A stretch of DNA of 64,000 nucleotides from Nemertoderma westbladi. Its lineage: Eukaryota; Xenacoelomorpha; Nemertodermatida; Nemertodermatidae. Below are positions 20,421 to 32,147 of the stretch, piece after piece (positions within the stretch are counted from its first letter, which is position 1; each line of letters begins with the position of its first letter). The notes beneath the pieces were generated by a model. That model was given only the letters and a program-made list of their open reading frames with translations, was not told where the DNA came from and made no database searches. The stretch covers positions 62,001 to 126,000 of the forward strand of contig JAUCBJ010009116.1 of the NCBI GenBank assembly GCA_032718475.1, written 5' to 3'. A program made the translations under genes and the position numbers.

Positions 20421-22185
20421 ATTACATAATTTTATTATTATATTATATTATATTACATTATTTTACATAATTTTACATAATTTTATTATTATATTACATT
20501 ATTTTATTTTATTATTATATTATATGACATTATTTTATTATTATATTATATGACATTATGTTATTATTATATTATATTACATTATTTTATTTTATTATTA
20601 TATTATATGACATTATTTTATTATTATATTATATGACATTATTTTATTATTATATTATATGACATTATTTTATTATTATATTATATTACATTATTTTATT
20701 TTATTATTATATTATATTACATTATTTTATTATTATATTTATTATATTACATTATTTTATTTTATTATTATATTATATTACATAATTTTATTATTATATT
20801 ATATTACATTATTTTATTTTATTATTATATTATATTATATGACATTATGTTATTATTATATTATATTACATTATTTTATTTTATTATTATATTATATTAC
20901 ATTATTTTATTTTATTATTATATTATATGACATTATTTTATTATTATATTATATGACATTATTTTATTATTATATTATATGACATTATTTTATTATTATA
21001 TTATATTACATAATTTTATTATTATATTATATTACATTATTTTATTTTATTATTATATTATATTATATGACATTATGTTATTATTATATTATATTACATT
21101 ATTTTATTTTATTATTATATTATATGACATTATTTTATTATTATATTATATGACATTATTTTATTATTATATTATATTACATTATTTTATTATTATATTT
21201 ATTATATTACATTATTTTATTTTATTATTATATTATATTACATAATTTTATTATTATATTATATTACATTATTTTATTTTATTATTATATTATATTATAT
21301 GACATTATGTTATTATTATATTATATTACATTATTTTATTTTATTATTATATTATATTACATTATTTTATTTTATTATTATATTATATTACATTATTTTA
21401 TTTTATTATTATATTATATGACATTATTTTATTATTATATTACATTACATTATTTTATTTTATTTTATTATTATATTATATGACATTATTTTATTATTAT
21501 ATTATATTACATTATTTTATTTTATTATTATATTATATGACATTATTTTATTATTATATTACATTACATTATTTTATTTTATTATTATATTATATGACAT
21601 TATTTTATTATTATATTATATTACATTATTTTATTTTATTATTATATTATATGACATTATTTTATTATTATATTACATTACATTATTTTATTTTATTTTA
21701 TTATTATATTATATGACATTATTTTATTATTATATTATATTACATTATTTTATTTTATTATTATATTATATGACATTATTTTATTATTATATTACATTAC
21801 ATTATTTTATTTTATTTTATTGTTATATTATATTACATTATTTTATTTTATTATTATATTATATTACATTATTTTATTTTATTATTATATTATATGACAT
21901 TATTTTATTATTATATTATATGACATTATTTTATTATTATATTACATTACATTATTTTATTTTATTTTATTGTTATATTATATGACATTATTTTATTATT
22001 ATATTATATGACATTATTTTATTATTATATTATATTACATTATTTTCTCTATCACTATGTCTACATTATTTTATTTTATTATTATATTATATGACATTAT
22101 TTTATTATTATATTACATTACATTATTTTATTTTATTTTATTGTTATATTATATTACATTATTTTATTATTATATAATAATAATC
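20421..22185 (+). repeat. AT-rich tandem array, left block, Stum intron 2
   Basis: This is 1.76 kb of permuted 22-31 bp units built from TTATTATTATATTATA and GACATTATTT/TACATTATTT. Open frames rich in Tyr, Ile, Leu and Phe across it arise only from the repeat period and lack any gene signature. The same array continues after the LINE fragment at 23643-23886. Confidence 0.95.
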
Positions 22186-23642
22186 GTCAAGGTACGTAGA
22201 CTCAGGTCGGTACTCAGATGGGCTATAATCCTGAACCGGCCAAGTCTATCCTCATTGTTAAGTCTGGATATGAAGAGGAAGCTGCGGAACTGTTTGGTGA
22301 CACAGGAGTCCAAATCGTCAGTGGGCCTCGTTTCCGTGGAGGATTTATCGGCGAAACAGGAGACAGAAAGGCCTTCGTTATGGAGAAGGTTACCGGGTGG
22401 ATCAACAGCTTAGTTAAGCTCTCGGAGGTAGCTAAGGAGTATCCACAATCTGCACACACGGGGATCACCCTCTGTCTCCAAGTAGAGTGGGACTATTTAT
22501 TGCGTGTTATTCCAATTGCTGACGAAGAAATCGCGCCAATCCGCTCCGCTATCCTCCGCGATTACGCCTGGCAAGGATATTGAGAATCTCCTCTTACTCC
22601 CTGCTCGTGGTATTGGTATACGCGACCCCCTGCTCTTACTCCCTGCTCGGCATGGTGGTATTGGTATACGCGACCTCCTGTTACGACGTGGGCCAGCCAG
22701 GACTGCCTCAACCGATGGTACATCGATGGTTTCTGGTATACGCGACCTCCTGTTACGACGTGGGCCAGCCAGGACTGCCTCAACCGATGGTACATCGATG
22801 GTTTCCGAAGCAATACGCAGTGGCACACCTCTACAAGTGCCAGAACACATACTTACTCTGAACCAGGCCCTCAAGCACTTGAAGAACTTGAGACTACATT
22901 CCTGGAGAAGCGGGACTCGGCACTAGAGAACCTCCCAGCCATTCGACGCAGAACAGTGGAAAGGGCTGTGAACAACAAGACGGGGGGTTGGCTAACAACT
23001 CAACCTTCAATCTTAGATTGCACGGACCTCAGTGCGGAAGAGTTTAAGGACAACCTTGCTCTTCGTTACGGCATGGTCCCTCCGGGATTACCAGCGAGGG
23101 CTGTGGGGGTAATTTCACGACTTCACATGCGTTGAGTTGCAATTCTGGGGGGCTGGTTGTAAAACGCCACGACGAGGTATGTGAGGTCTTCGGTGACCTT
23201 ATCTTCTCTGTTGTTGGGCCCAGCTGTGTTGAGCGGGAGGTGACTCTGTCGCGTGGTAGTCTAGATACCGCCGGTCTCGAGGTCGGTGGCGTTCGAGCCG
23301 ATTTGGTTGCACGTGGGTTCTGGGTGAACCAGAGGGTGGCGTCGTTCGACGTCGCAGTTATAAATGCTGACGCCACCTCCTATGCCCATTCTAATCGCTA
23401 GACCGAGTCTCTGCTAGAAGAGCGCTGCCGCTACAAAAAGCGTCATTACCACGCTGTCTGCGAGGACCGGAGGATGTCCTTCACTCCTGTGGTCAGCACT
23501 ACCGATGGTGTCTGGTGCCGTGAGGCCCAGATCCTTACGCCACATAGCCGAAGCCCTTGTGGAAAAGCGTGACGGTATGCGAGAAAGGGGCCTCGTGTGT
23601 GTTTTAGGGGGTTTGGCGTCGCTTACAATTCGCGCTCCTCAT
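22186..23642 (+). pseudogene. REL-endonuclease-type LINE fragment (RT C-terminus and endonuclease)
   Basis: Frame 22218-22583 reads GYNPEPAKSILIVK and then a W...W...PQ.A..G...C.Q.EWDYLLRV.P segment, the C-terminal part of a non-LTR reverse transcriptase family common in marine invertebrates. After a frame change, LLLLPARHGGIGIRD continues the match. At 23125-23400 a third frame carries HALSCNSGGLVVKRHDEV and FDVAVINADA, resembling the Cys/His motif and PD-(D/E)XK restriction-like endonuclease of REL-endo LINEs. Further remnants run to about 23635. At least three frame changes and two short tandem duplications (about 45 and 69 bp near 22570-22800) make it inactive. Both ends are truncated directly into the AT-rich array. 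It lies in sense orientation in Stum intron 2. Confidence 0.8.
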
Positions 23643-23886
23643 TATATGACATTATTTTATTATTATATTATATTATATTACATTATGTTATTATTATATT
23701 ATATTACATTATTTTATTTTATTATTATATTATATGACATTATTTTTTCATTATATTATATTACATTATGTTATTATTATATTATATGACATTATTTTAT
23801 TATTATATTATATTACATTATTTTATTATTATATTATATGACATTATTTTATTATTATATTATATGACATTATTTTATTATTATTA
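23643..23886 (+). repeat. AT-rich tandem array, right block
   Basis: The unit family is the same as at 20421-22185 (TTATTATTATATTATATGACATT) and resumes at once after the LINE fragment. This shows that the fragment interrupts a once-continuous array. Confidence 0.92.
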
Positions 23887-24308
23887 TAAGGTTAAACAGA
23901 GTGTCTATTTTACCAGTATTATTCTTAGTTTCACTTTCAATTCCACAAAATTGCCTTTCTTCTCTTCCCCGCGCCATATAAACTTCGATTCCAGGTAGTA
24001 GCGGTAGAGTCAGCGTGTCTGATAGTGCCAGTATGACTAAACACCATAAATTCAATGAATTACTGTATACTTATGTAATGCGGAGAGCTGTTATACAGCA
24101 GTATTAGCACACGGTACATGAATGTCAACCATTTTTAGTAATATAATTTAACTGATTATTATCCATCAAATGTATTTAATAGTAATAAATTGGTTAAAAA
24201 GTTGACTTTGAATATAAAATATATTTTTTAAATACATTATAGGCTGTATTTCTCTTCTGTTTAGAGATTTATTAGCAAGTCGTTAGACTTGATTACTGTA
24301 AGAAAAAA

Positions 24309-24528
24309 AAGCTACTGACTACTGGCTACTGACTACTGGCTACTGACTACTGGCTACTGACTACTGGCTACTGACTACTGGCTACTGGCTACTGACTACT
24401 GGCTACTGACTACTGGCTACTGACTACTGGCTACTGGCTACTGGCTACTGGCTACTGGCTACTGGCTACTGACTACTGGCTACTGGCTACTGACTACTAG
24501 CTACTGACTACTGACTACTACCTACCAA
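24309..24528 (+). repeat. TACTGACTACTGGC microsatellite-like array
   Basis: This array of about 220 bp is a 7-bp theme (CTACTGG/CTACTGA) arranged in 7-, 14- and 21-bp periods. It lies in Stum intron 2. No coding or RNA feature is seen in 23887-24308 or 24529-25254. Confidence 0.92.
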
Positions 24529-25254
24529 ACTGACCTAGAGCATAAACGGCGCTTACGATTATGATGAAATTTTGCATGAAACATGAAAATAGATTTCTAT
24601 GGGTTCTTGTGAAATCGCAGATTCGCAAATTTAAATTTAAACATCTCAACTTGTTTTATTTCGAAAAATAGCCCCAAAACACGAAAATTGAGATAGGAGC
24701 AATGATAAAAACACCAACTGGCACTCATGAAAAATGTATAGAGATGGCCTGGTAATGCATTCAATAGGGGCCAACTAACAAAAAAGTACTTTATGTGTCA
24801 AGTATTATCACTCTACTCTATAACCTAGACAGTAAGCAAACATTAACTGTCTCAGCTGAATAACTCTTCCCAATGCATCCTATGGGAAAATATACAATGT
24901 TACTCACTCTGCTATGTTAATTAATGGCAGTGATTTTTTATGTCAATTTATTTGACTTTTTTTGTCACTTTTTTTTTACGAATTATGCATAATGACTTTT
25001 GTTGTCCATTTAATGACTTTTATTGTCACTTTTTATGTATGTATTTCTTCAAACTGTCAGACTGCTGATTTCTGGACTGTCAGACAGTTGATTTCACTAT
25101 GCCTGTGCCAAAACATTCCATGATTCCATGATTTATAGACTATGAGATAGATTTCCATATGCGCCTGTGGTAAAAAGACTCTATATTTAATAGTTTGTGG
25201 TTGTTGTCGATAATCGATTACCACATGACGTAGCAAAACACTCATTTTATAGCC

Positions 25255-25850
25255 AAAAACAATTACCAATTGATGGAAAGGAGCTGGTTAAGGCCGAGTT
25301 TTCTAACCAAAACAATAAACAGTCACTTTACCAAATCAGGGAAAGGAGCAGGTTACAGAGACGGGATTTTCTAACCAAAACAATAAACGATCATTTAACT
25401 AATTGAGGGAAAGGAGCAGGTTACAGAGACGGGATTTTCTAACCAAAACAATAAACGATAACATTACCAATTGAGAGAAAGGAGCAGCTTACAGAGGCGG
25501 GATTTTCTAACCAAAACAATAAACGATAACATTACCAATTGAGGGAAAGGAGCAGGTTACAGAGGCGGGATTTCCTAACCAAAACAATAAACGATCACTT
25601 AAACTAATTGAGGGAAAGGAGCAGGTTACAGAGGCGGGATTTTCTAACAAAACAATAAACAGTCACTTTACCAAATCAGGGAAAGGAGCAGGTTACAGAG
25701 ACGGGATTTTCTAACCAAAACAATAAACGATCATTTAACTAATTGAGGGAAAGGAGCAGGTTACAGAGACGGGATTTTCTAACCAAAACAATAAACGATC
25801 ATTTAACTAATTGAGGGAAAGGGGCAGGTTACAGAGGCGGGCCTTCTGTG
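25255..25850 (+). repeat. 68-bp minisatellite, 9 copies
   Basis: Repeat starts (GAAAGG) lie at 25276, 25341, 25409, 25477, 25545, 25614, 25681, 25749 and 25817, mostly 68 bp apart. The unit contains GGAGCAGGTTACAGAG and TTCTAACCAAAACAATAAAC. A diverged relative, GGAAAGGAATAGG followed by TATTCTAACTAAAA, seems to lie at about 30983-31025 in intron 3. Confidence 0.92.
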
Positions 25851-26721
25851 CTGTTGGAAGTAGTGGAGCCGCTATCCGTAACACTACTCAGACAGTAGTC
25901 ATGATCCATTATTGATTATAAAACTAATACAGTAAGGCCTAAATTATGTGAAAGGTATATCCACATTTTCCACAATCCTGCAATCCAGTTTCGCCTATCA
26001 ATTATTTAAAATTTATTAGCACAACCGGTAGGCCTACCATTACCGTATTTAAATGGTAGGCTACACAGTAGGCCTATAGCAGTACCAGTGCCGGTACCGG
26101 TACTAAAATACAGAAATACCTGCTTTATACCTACATCTGTACATACAATACAGCAAAATAGTGCTATATATACTGTATACTAACCGGTACTGATAGCCTG
26201 AGAGAACAGCAGTAGAGAAACCGGTAGCATGGAACCTAACATTAGACTTTTGGATGACATAAAAAATCAAAAAAAATTGACAAAAAAAGGATAAAAATGG
26301 ACAATAAAAATTATTGCGTTAATTAATTGGCGTGCAAGCTAAATGACTGTTAGTTACACAGTGTGTTGGCTACACAGTGTATTGTACTATGCTCTCATCG
26401 CATTATTGTTTTATTTTTAAATCTTTGTGCCAACATTAATACCGTGGAGGCTGTATGCCCATAAAGCTGAATGTTTACTCAGCCTCATGATTCTCCATAA
26501 GGCTAACATTATGAAATATGTTTGAAATATAAAAATCTGTTATAATAATAATATAATTGTTGTATTTAATTAATATCGTGGTTTACATTGAACAGTGTAA
26601 ATTGTTATTCGTGGTTTACATCTCAACTAACTTGTTTTATTTATTGCAAGCCGGCACAGCATTCTTAAAAATGCAGCTGCAATGCAGCATGCCGATCCTA
26701 GTAGTATTTATTGCAAAAATA
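25851..26721. other. Intronic AT-rich sequence without genes
   Basis: There are short self-complementary motifs (GTAGGCCTAC, CCGGTACCGGTAC at 26040-26105), but no open frame, RNA gene or terminal repeats that I can support. Confidence 0.5.
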
Positions 26722-27770
26722 TACGGAAGCCCATAGCGGCCAGGACTCAAACATTAATGTGGGACACAAACATTAATGAGGGACACATTAATGAGGGACA
26801 CAAACATTAATGAGGGTCATAAACATTAATGGGGGACACAAACATTAATGAGGGACACAAACATTAATGAGGGACACAAACATTAATCAGGGACACACAT
26901 TAATAAGGGGTACAAACATTAATGAGGGACACAAACATTAATGAGGGACACAAACATTAATCAGGGACACACATTAATAAGGTACACAAACATTAATGAG
27001 GGACACAAACATTAATCAGGGACACACATTAATAAGGGGTACAAACATTAATGAGGGACACAAACATTAATGAGGGACACAAACATTACTCAGGGACACA
27101 CATTAATAAGGTACACAAACATTAATGAGGGACACAAACATTAATGATGGACACAAACATTAATGAGGGACACAAACATTAATTAGGGACACAAACATTA
27201 ATTAGGGACACAAACATTAATTAGGGCACAAACATTAATTAGGGACACAAACATTAATTAGGGATACAAACATTAATAAGGTACACAAACATTAATGAGG
27301 GACACAAACATTAATGAGGGACACAAACATTAATGAGGGACACATATTAATGAGGGACACAAACATTAATGAGGGACACACATTAATGAGGGACACAAAC
27401 GTTAATGAGGGACACAAACATTAATGAGGGACACAATCATTAATGAGGGACACAAACATTAATGAGTGACACAAACATTATTGGGGGACACAAACATTAA
27501 TGAGGGACACAAACATTAATGAGGGACACACATTAATGAGGGACACAAACATTAATGAGGTACACAAACATTAATGAGTGACACCTTAATAATTTGTCTG
27601 CCTAGGGGCCACACATATGCTTACAAACCCTTACTCATATATTTACTTAAAGTATAAAAACCTTTCAAATCACACATACAGACATATGCTTACAAGTTTA
27701 CAAGTTCCATCACAGAAACTTATACCACAAATGCATCAAAACTATTTCTACCTCACCTGATTTATATTGA

Positions 27771-27810
27771 ACTAGAAAGCCTGTGGCCCTTCGGGCCACA
27801 GCTTTCTAGT
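27771..27810. repeat. Strong 18-bp hairpin
   Basis: ACTAGAAAGC plus TGTGGCCC pairs with GGGCCACA plus GCTTTCTAGT around a TTC loop, with a single unpaired C in the left arm. It lies 15 bases left of the target duplication of the nested foldback element. Its function is unknown. Confidence 0.85.
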
Positions 27811-27832
27811 GCACGTCAGATGATATATGAAT

Positions 27833-28966
27833 GGATCTAGGACACTTCCCCCCCGGACACTTCCCCCCCGCCCAAGTAGGACACTTCCCCCCCGGACACT
27901 TCCCCCCCGGACACTTGCCCCCCGGACACTTCCCCCCCAGTTAAAGTGTTAAAATTAATCTGGGTGCATCAAAGCAATAAACAAAAGTTAAAGATGGTTA
28001 CAGGACAAGTTGTATCTAGACAAGTTTTTTCAAAATTATAAAAGAAACATTTTTATAGTCAAATTTTGTTTGTTTTTCTTTTAATTCCTTTAATTCTTTT
28101 AATTTATTTTAATTGGGGGCTGCCGCCCCCAAACCCTCGCATCTTTTCTTGGGGGTTATCGCCCCCAGACCCCGGCATTTCCCTGAGTGCCCGTTGAAAT
28201 AATTAATTCATGTTTGTATCATCAGATAATAAATTGACTAAGCCTAAAGTAGGAGCTGTATTGAATGTTAACCAATTTAATATATAAATTACTACAATAT
28301 TATATAATTCAACAAAATCCTATTAAAAATATTGCAAGTAACCAGGAAATTTAATATGTAGTGTGTATAATATCTATATAGTATGTATAGTATGTATAGT
28401 AGTAATATATATATCAATATGTAATGCTGAACACAGAATACAGGTCGACGCATGTCGATTTTACCCTGGAGAGGTGTAATTTTAATTGCAACAATAATAT
28501 TCATCCCCATCTGCTACAATTTGAAGAAGACTATTACATAATAATACCTATAATTAAAACAATTAATTATTATGATTCTATAGTTAATAAAAACAGTATA
28601 TCATTCCGGGGATGGAATTTATAGGTCATCTAATATAATTAATTGTTTAAAGATTAGCAAACAATACGATGTAATTGCATTGATAAAACCCATAAATAAA
28701 ACTTGGATATAAAATGTAAAATCGGGATGCAAAAGATCACTTTCTGAGCTACGAAAGGAAAATTGGATACAACTTATCTGGATACAAGCGGTCCGTTTAC
28801 CTTACAAAATGAAAAATACGAATGTGCGAAGTTAAGATCAGTCGGGGGGGAAGTGTCCGCGGGGGGGAAGTGTCTGGGGGGGAAGTGTCCGGGGGGGAAG
28901 TGTCCTACTTGAGCGGGGGGGAACTGTCCGGGGGGGAAGTGTCCGGGGGGGAAGTGTCCGAACACC
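27833..28966. mobile_element. Foldback element, copy A (GGACACTTCCCCCC arms)
   Basis: This 1134-bp element has a left arm of about six copies of GGACACTTCCCCCCC and a right arm of about seven inverted copies. The outer ends are GGATCTAGGACAC and GTCCGAACACC. The 8-bp direct repeat ATATGAAT flanks it exactly (27825-27832 and 28967-28974). The interior is AT-rich, includes a GC-rich repeat (GGGGGCTGCCGCCCCCAAAC type) and has no transposase. It is nearly identical inside to copy B at 34201-35418. Confidence 0.88.
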
Positions 28967-29686
28967 ATATGAATATGTGCGGGATGTGAGGGAATATCCC
29001 TCATTAATGTTTGTGTCCCTCATTAATGTTTGTGTCCCTCATTAATGTTTGTGTCCCTCATTAATGTTTGTCTCCCTCATTAATGTTTGTGTCCCCCAAT
29101 AATGTTTGTGTCCCTCATTAATGTTTGTGTCCCTCATTAATGTGCCCCTCATTAATGTTTGTGTCCCACATTAATGTTTGTGTCCCTCATTAATGTGTGT
29201 CCCTCATTAATGTGTGTCCCTCATTAATGTTTGTGTCCCTCATTAATGTTTGTCTCCCTCATTAATGTTTGTGTCCCTCATTAATGTTTGTGTCCCTCAT
29301 TAATGTTTGTCTCCCTCATTAATGTTTGTGTCCCTCATTAATGTGTGTCCCTCATTAATGTGTGTCCCACATTAATGTTTGTGTCCCCCATTAATGTTTG
29401 TGTCCCTCATTAATGTTTGTGTCCCTCATTAATGTTTGTGTCCCCCATTAATGTTTGTTTCCCTCATTAATGTGCCCCTCATTAATGTTTGTGTCCCACA
29501 TTAATGTTTGTGTCCCTCATTAATGTGTGTCCCTCATTAATGTGTGTCCCACATTAATGTTTGTGTCCCCCATTAATGTTTGTATCCCTCATTAATGTTT
29601 GTGTCCATCATTAATGTGCCCCTCATTAATGTTTGTGTCCCACATTAATGTTTGAGTCCTGGCCGCTATGGGCTCCCGTAAAAATA

Positions 29687-30331
29687 AGAACGAATTTGTC
29701 TTATCACTTCTTGTGCGCGATTGTATTGAATTCATGACAACTGCTGTTATTATTATTAATCAATTGACACCTCGACTCCTCTCTGAGACTCCGACTACTC
29801 TATCCGATAGAATAAAATAGTCATTTCGCTAACTGCTCTCTATCTTCTATAATCACAACAGCTTTTATAATTCATTAGATGATTACAACATAATAATTAT
29901 AGTTTGAAGTTGTCTAGAAAATTTATCGTACACCACCGGGACTAACCTCACACTAATCCCTTTCTAGTCAATAAATAAAAATATGTCATCATTATTGTAT
30001 TATGGGAGATTATGGGAAATAACACCGATATCAATTACGTCGTCTCTAATCAATATTATAAATGTTTTTATTCTGTTTTTTTTGCAAACAATACTGTCGT
30101 GTGCTCATTATAGTAAGTTGCATGCTCATTGCTCATTATAGTAAGTTGCGTGCTCAAAATAGTAAGTTGGGTGCTCATTATAGTAAGTTGCATGCTCATT
30201 GCTCATTATAGTAAGTTGCGTGCTCAAAATAGTAAGTTGCGTGCTCATTATAGTAAGTTTGTGTAGACTAACAAAAAATGGATCCGGGTCTCGCAACTAA
30301 TTTACCTAATTTTTCTTTCTTTTTTTAACAG
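29687..30331. other. End of Stum intron 2, with GTAAGTTG repeats
   Basis: This is AT-rich intron. At 30104-30262 a composite repeat built from GTGCTCATTATAGTAAGTTG and a variant with CAAAATAGTAAGTTG carries seven GTAAGTT motifs, each a good donor-like sequence. The block ends about 70 bases before the exon 3 acceptor. The rest shows no feature. Confidence 0.7.
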
Positions 30332-30535
30332 GTACTAGAAAGGTGTCGATAACATCAGCGGATATCCGAAATTACATGAAGAATGTTCGCCAAGCGAAAC
30401 AGCGCCAGTCAATGCAGTTGGCGCTGGATCAGGCGGCTCAACAAGAGCGACAGGACCACTTTATGGCTATGCCGGCTTGCAAGTTTCCTGTCGCCGTATT
30501 GTGTTGTGTTATGAATGTAATAGTCCCAGGGTTGG
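30332..30535 (+). CDS. stum: SPEC3/Stum-family gene, exon 3 (first membrane segment)
   Basis: The acceptor is a long T-tract ending TTTTTTAACAG, and the donor is TTGG|GTAAGTACTG. The 204-bp exon enters in phase 1 and leaves in phase 1. It encodes a polar Gln/Arg-rich helix (residues 94-125) followed by FPVAVLCCVMNVIVPGLG (about 131-148). This is the first hydrophobic segment, with the PGLG motif that continues as T..SG in exon 4 and is diagnostic of the SPEC3/Stum domain. Confidence 0.92.
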
Positions 30536-30635
30536 GTAAGTACTGAATGTAACAGGTTGTTACTAGTTGAACTTCTGTTTTATTGTGTACGTCTACTCGA
30601 AATTATCTAATATTTCAGGCAAGAAGTACCTCCCT

Positions 30636-30910
30636 AAAGCCCTGTTCACATCCAACGGTGCGTGAGCGGTAAAGTAGTCTAGCGGTATTGAAGCGGTAAG
30701 CCAGCGGTACACTACCCAGAGCCCGTTCACACCCAACGGTACCGTTGCGGTAACTGATTGTTTATCTGTCGACTGTGTCGATTACATTAATTGTTTTAAC
30801 ATTGTTTAAATGGGCTGCGGTAAACCGCGCGGTTTAGCGTACAACTACGTACCTGTTGGGTCGTTCACAGTCAGCGGTGTACCGTTCCGTTGGATGTGAA
30901 CGGGCCTTTA
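30636..30910. mobile_element. MITE with about 22-bp terminal inverted repeats
   Basis: The left end reads AAGCCCTGTTCACATCCAACGG. The right end is its reverse complement with two differences (CCGTTGGATGTGAACGGGCCTT). The 275-bp interior has more GTTCACA/AACGGTACCG motifs and no coding capacity. The terminal GGCCCGTTCACA type recalls PIF/Harbinger-like or hAT-like MITEs. The target duplication is too short or decayed to decide. It lies in Stum intron 3. Confidence 0.8.
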
Positions 30911-31289
30911 AGGAAGGATGAATTGATGAGTTGACGTAATGAATATAAATTTATAGTTTTAATTTAGTTTCTTATCAATTTAAGGAAAGGAATAGGTATC
31001 AGTGACAGGCTATTCTAACTAAAAGCAGGAGTCAATAACACAGGAGAACATGTTCCTTCTTATCTTATTTAATAAATCTAATAAAGTTTCACTCCAATTT
31101 AAAATATGATGACTCATTGGGTATTTTTTTCTAACAATTTAACATTACCACTGTGATGTAGACGTTACAACTCTAGACAAGTGACTTTACACGTCCGGGG
31201 GGGCCTTCGCGCAGCAAAAATTAGCAAAAATTTAGGTCATGAATCGGTATTAATCATAAAATACATTTTAATATGAATAAATTTTTCAG

Positions 31290-31475
31290 GAACTGTAGTA
31301 TCTGGTTTCACCCTTCTCTGTGGATCCAGTGGTAATAAAAAGAAATACGACCACGCTATGAAGCAAGTGCTGGCCAACGTGTTTATAGGTCTCAGTATGT
31401 TCTTTACAGTAACGTTCTTCTTGGTTGGCTGGATATGGAGCATCGTATGGGGATACCAATTGGTATCATTCGCCA
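31290..31475 (+). CDS. stum: SPEC3/Stum-family gene, exon 4 (second membrane segment)
   Basis: The acceptor is AATTTTTCAG and the donor is TCGCCA|GTAAGTA. The 186-bp exon is phase 1-1. It starts TVVSGFTLLCG, completing PGLG-T..SG, followed by a Lys-rich loop and a long hydrophobic segment ending FFLVGWIWSIVWG (about residues 178-206). LVGWIWSI.WG is the best-known signature of the SPEC3/Stum family. The last 25 or so bases and the donor are tandemly repeated downstream. Confidence 0.94.
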
Positions 31476-31860
31476 GTAAGTATTTATTTATATTGGATAC
31501 CAATTGGTATCATTCGCCAGTAAGTGTTTATTTATATTGGATACCAATTGGTATCATTCGCCAGTAAGTATTTATTTATATTGGATACCAATTGGTATCA
31601 TTCGCCAGTAAGTATTTATTTATATTGGATACCAATTGGTATCATTCGCCAGTAAGTGTTTATTTATATTGGATACCAATTGGTATCATTCGCCAGTAAG
31701 TGTTTATTTATATTGGATACCAATTGGTATCATTCGCCAGTAAGTGTTTATTTATATTGGATACCAATTGGTATCATTCGCCAGTAAGTGTTTATTTATA
31801 TTGGATACCAATTGGTATCATTCGCCAGTAAGTGTTTATTTATTTATATTGGATACCAAT
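31451..31860 (+). repeat. 44-bp junction minisatellite, 9 donors, Stum intron 4
   Basis: Donors GTAAGTA or GTAAGTG occur at 31476, 31520, 31564, 31608, 31652, 31696, 31740, 31784 and 31828, exactly 44 bp apart. Each unit is the end of exon 4 (GGATACCAATTGG...TCGCCA), the donor and TTTATTTATATT. Use of the first donor gives the in-phase join to exon 5. Use of the later donors adds multiples of 44 bases and shifts the frame, except every third. Confidence 0.95.
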
Positions 31861-32147
31861 TACCTAAATTCCTAAATTTGTACACTACCCGGTTAAAAAG
31901 TACGCATGTGATGGGATTAGTCCTACAATTGCGCCAATAAAAGATAAGTTATTTTCGGTAAAATAAACTTATCATTCGAGGTTAAGACCCCTAGATCCCT
32001 TCCTATAATAAATGCATAAGAAACATGTAAGAAATGTGATTAAATTGACATGGAAAGGAGTCAATGCAAACAGAATGGAAAAGGGGCTAGTTTTATACTT
32101 AGTGCAATAACAATTAATGAATCGCCCCATTTTTATTTCATTTACAG

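Larger units (their letters stand above)
26722..29679. mobile_element. Foldback DNA element with tandem-repeat inverted arms
   Basis: The ends are near-perfect inverted copies: left ACGGAAGCCCATAGCGGCC and right GGCCGCTATGGGCTCCCGT, each followed inward by AGGACTCAAACATTAATG or its complement. The arms are then tandem arrays of a 19-bp unit (ACAAACATTAATGAGGGAC). About 45 copies run forward at 26757-27590 and about 35 run inverted at 28999-29660. AAAAATA at 26715-26721 and 29680-29686 is a probable 7-bp target duplication. The centre holds about 230 unique bases, a strong hairpin and a nested second foldback element (27833-28966). There is no transposase, so it is non-autonomous. The element lies in Stum intron 2. 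Confidence 0.8.

Noticed and set aside
20659-22400. Open frames rich in Tyr/Ile/Leu/Phe across the AT-rich array
   Set aside because: They come only from the repeat period, occur in several frames and repeat the same few residues. There are no start context, splice signals or domains.
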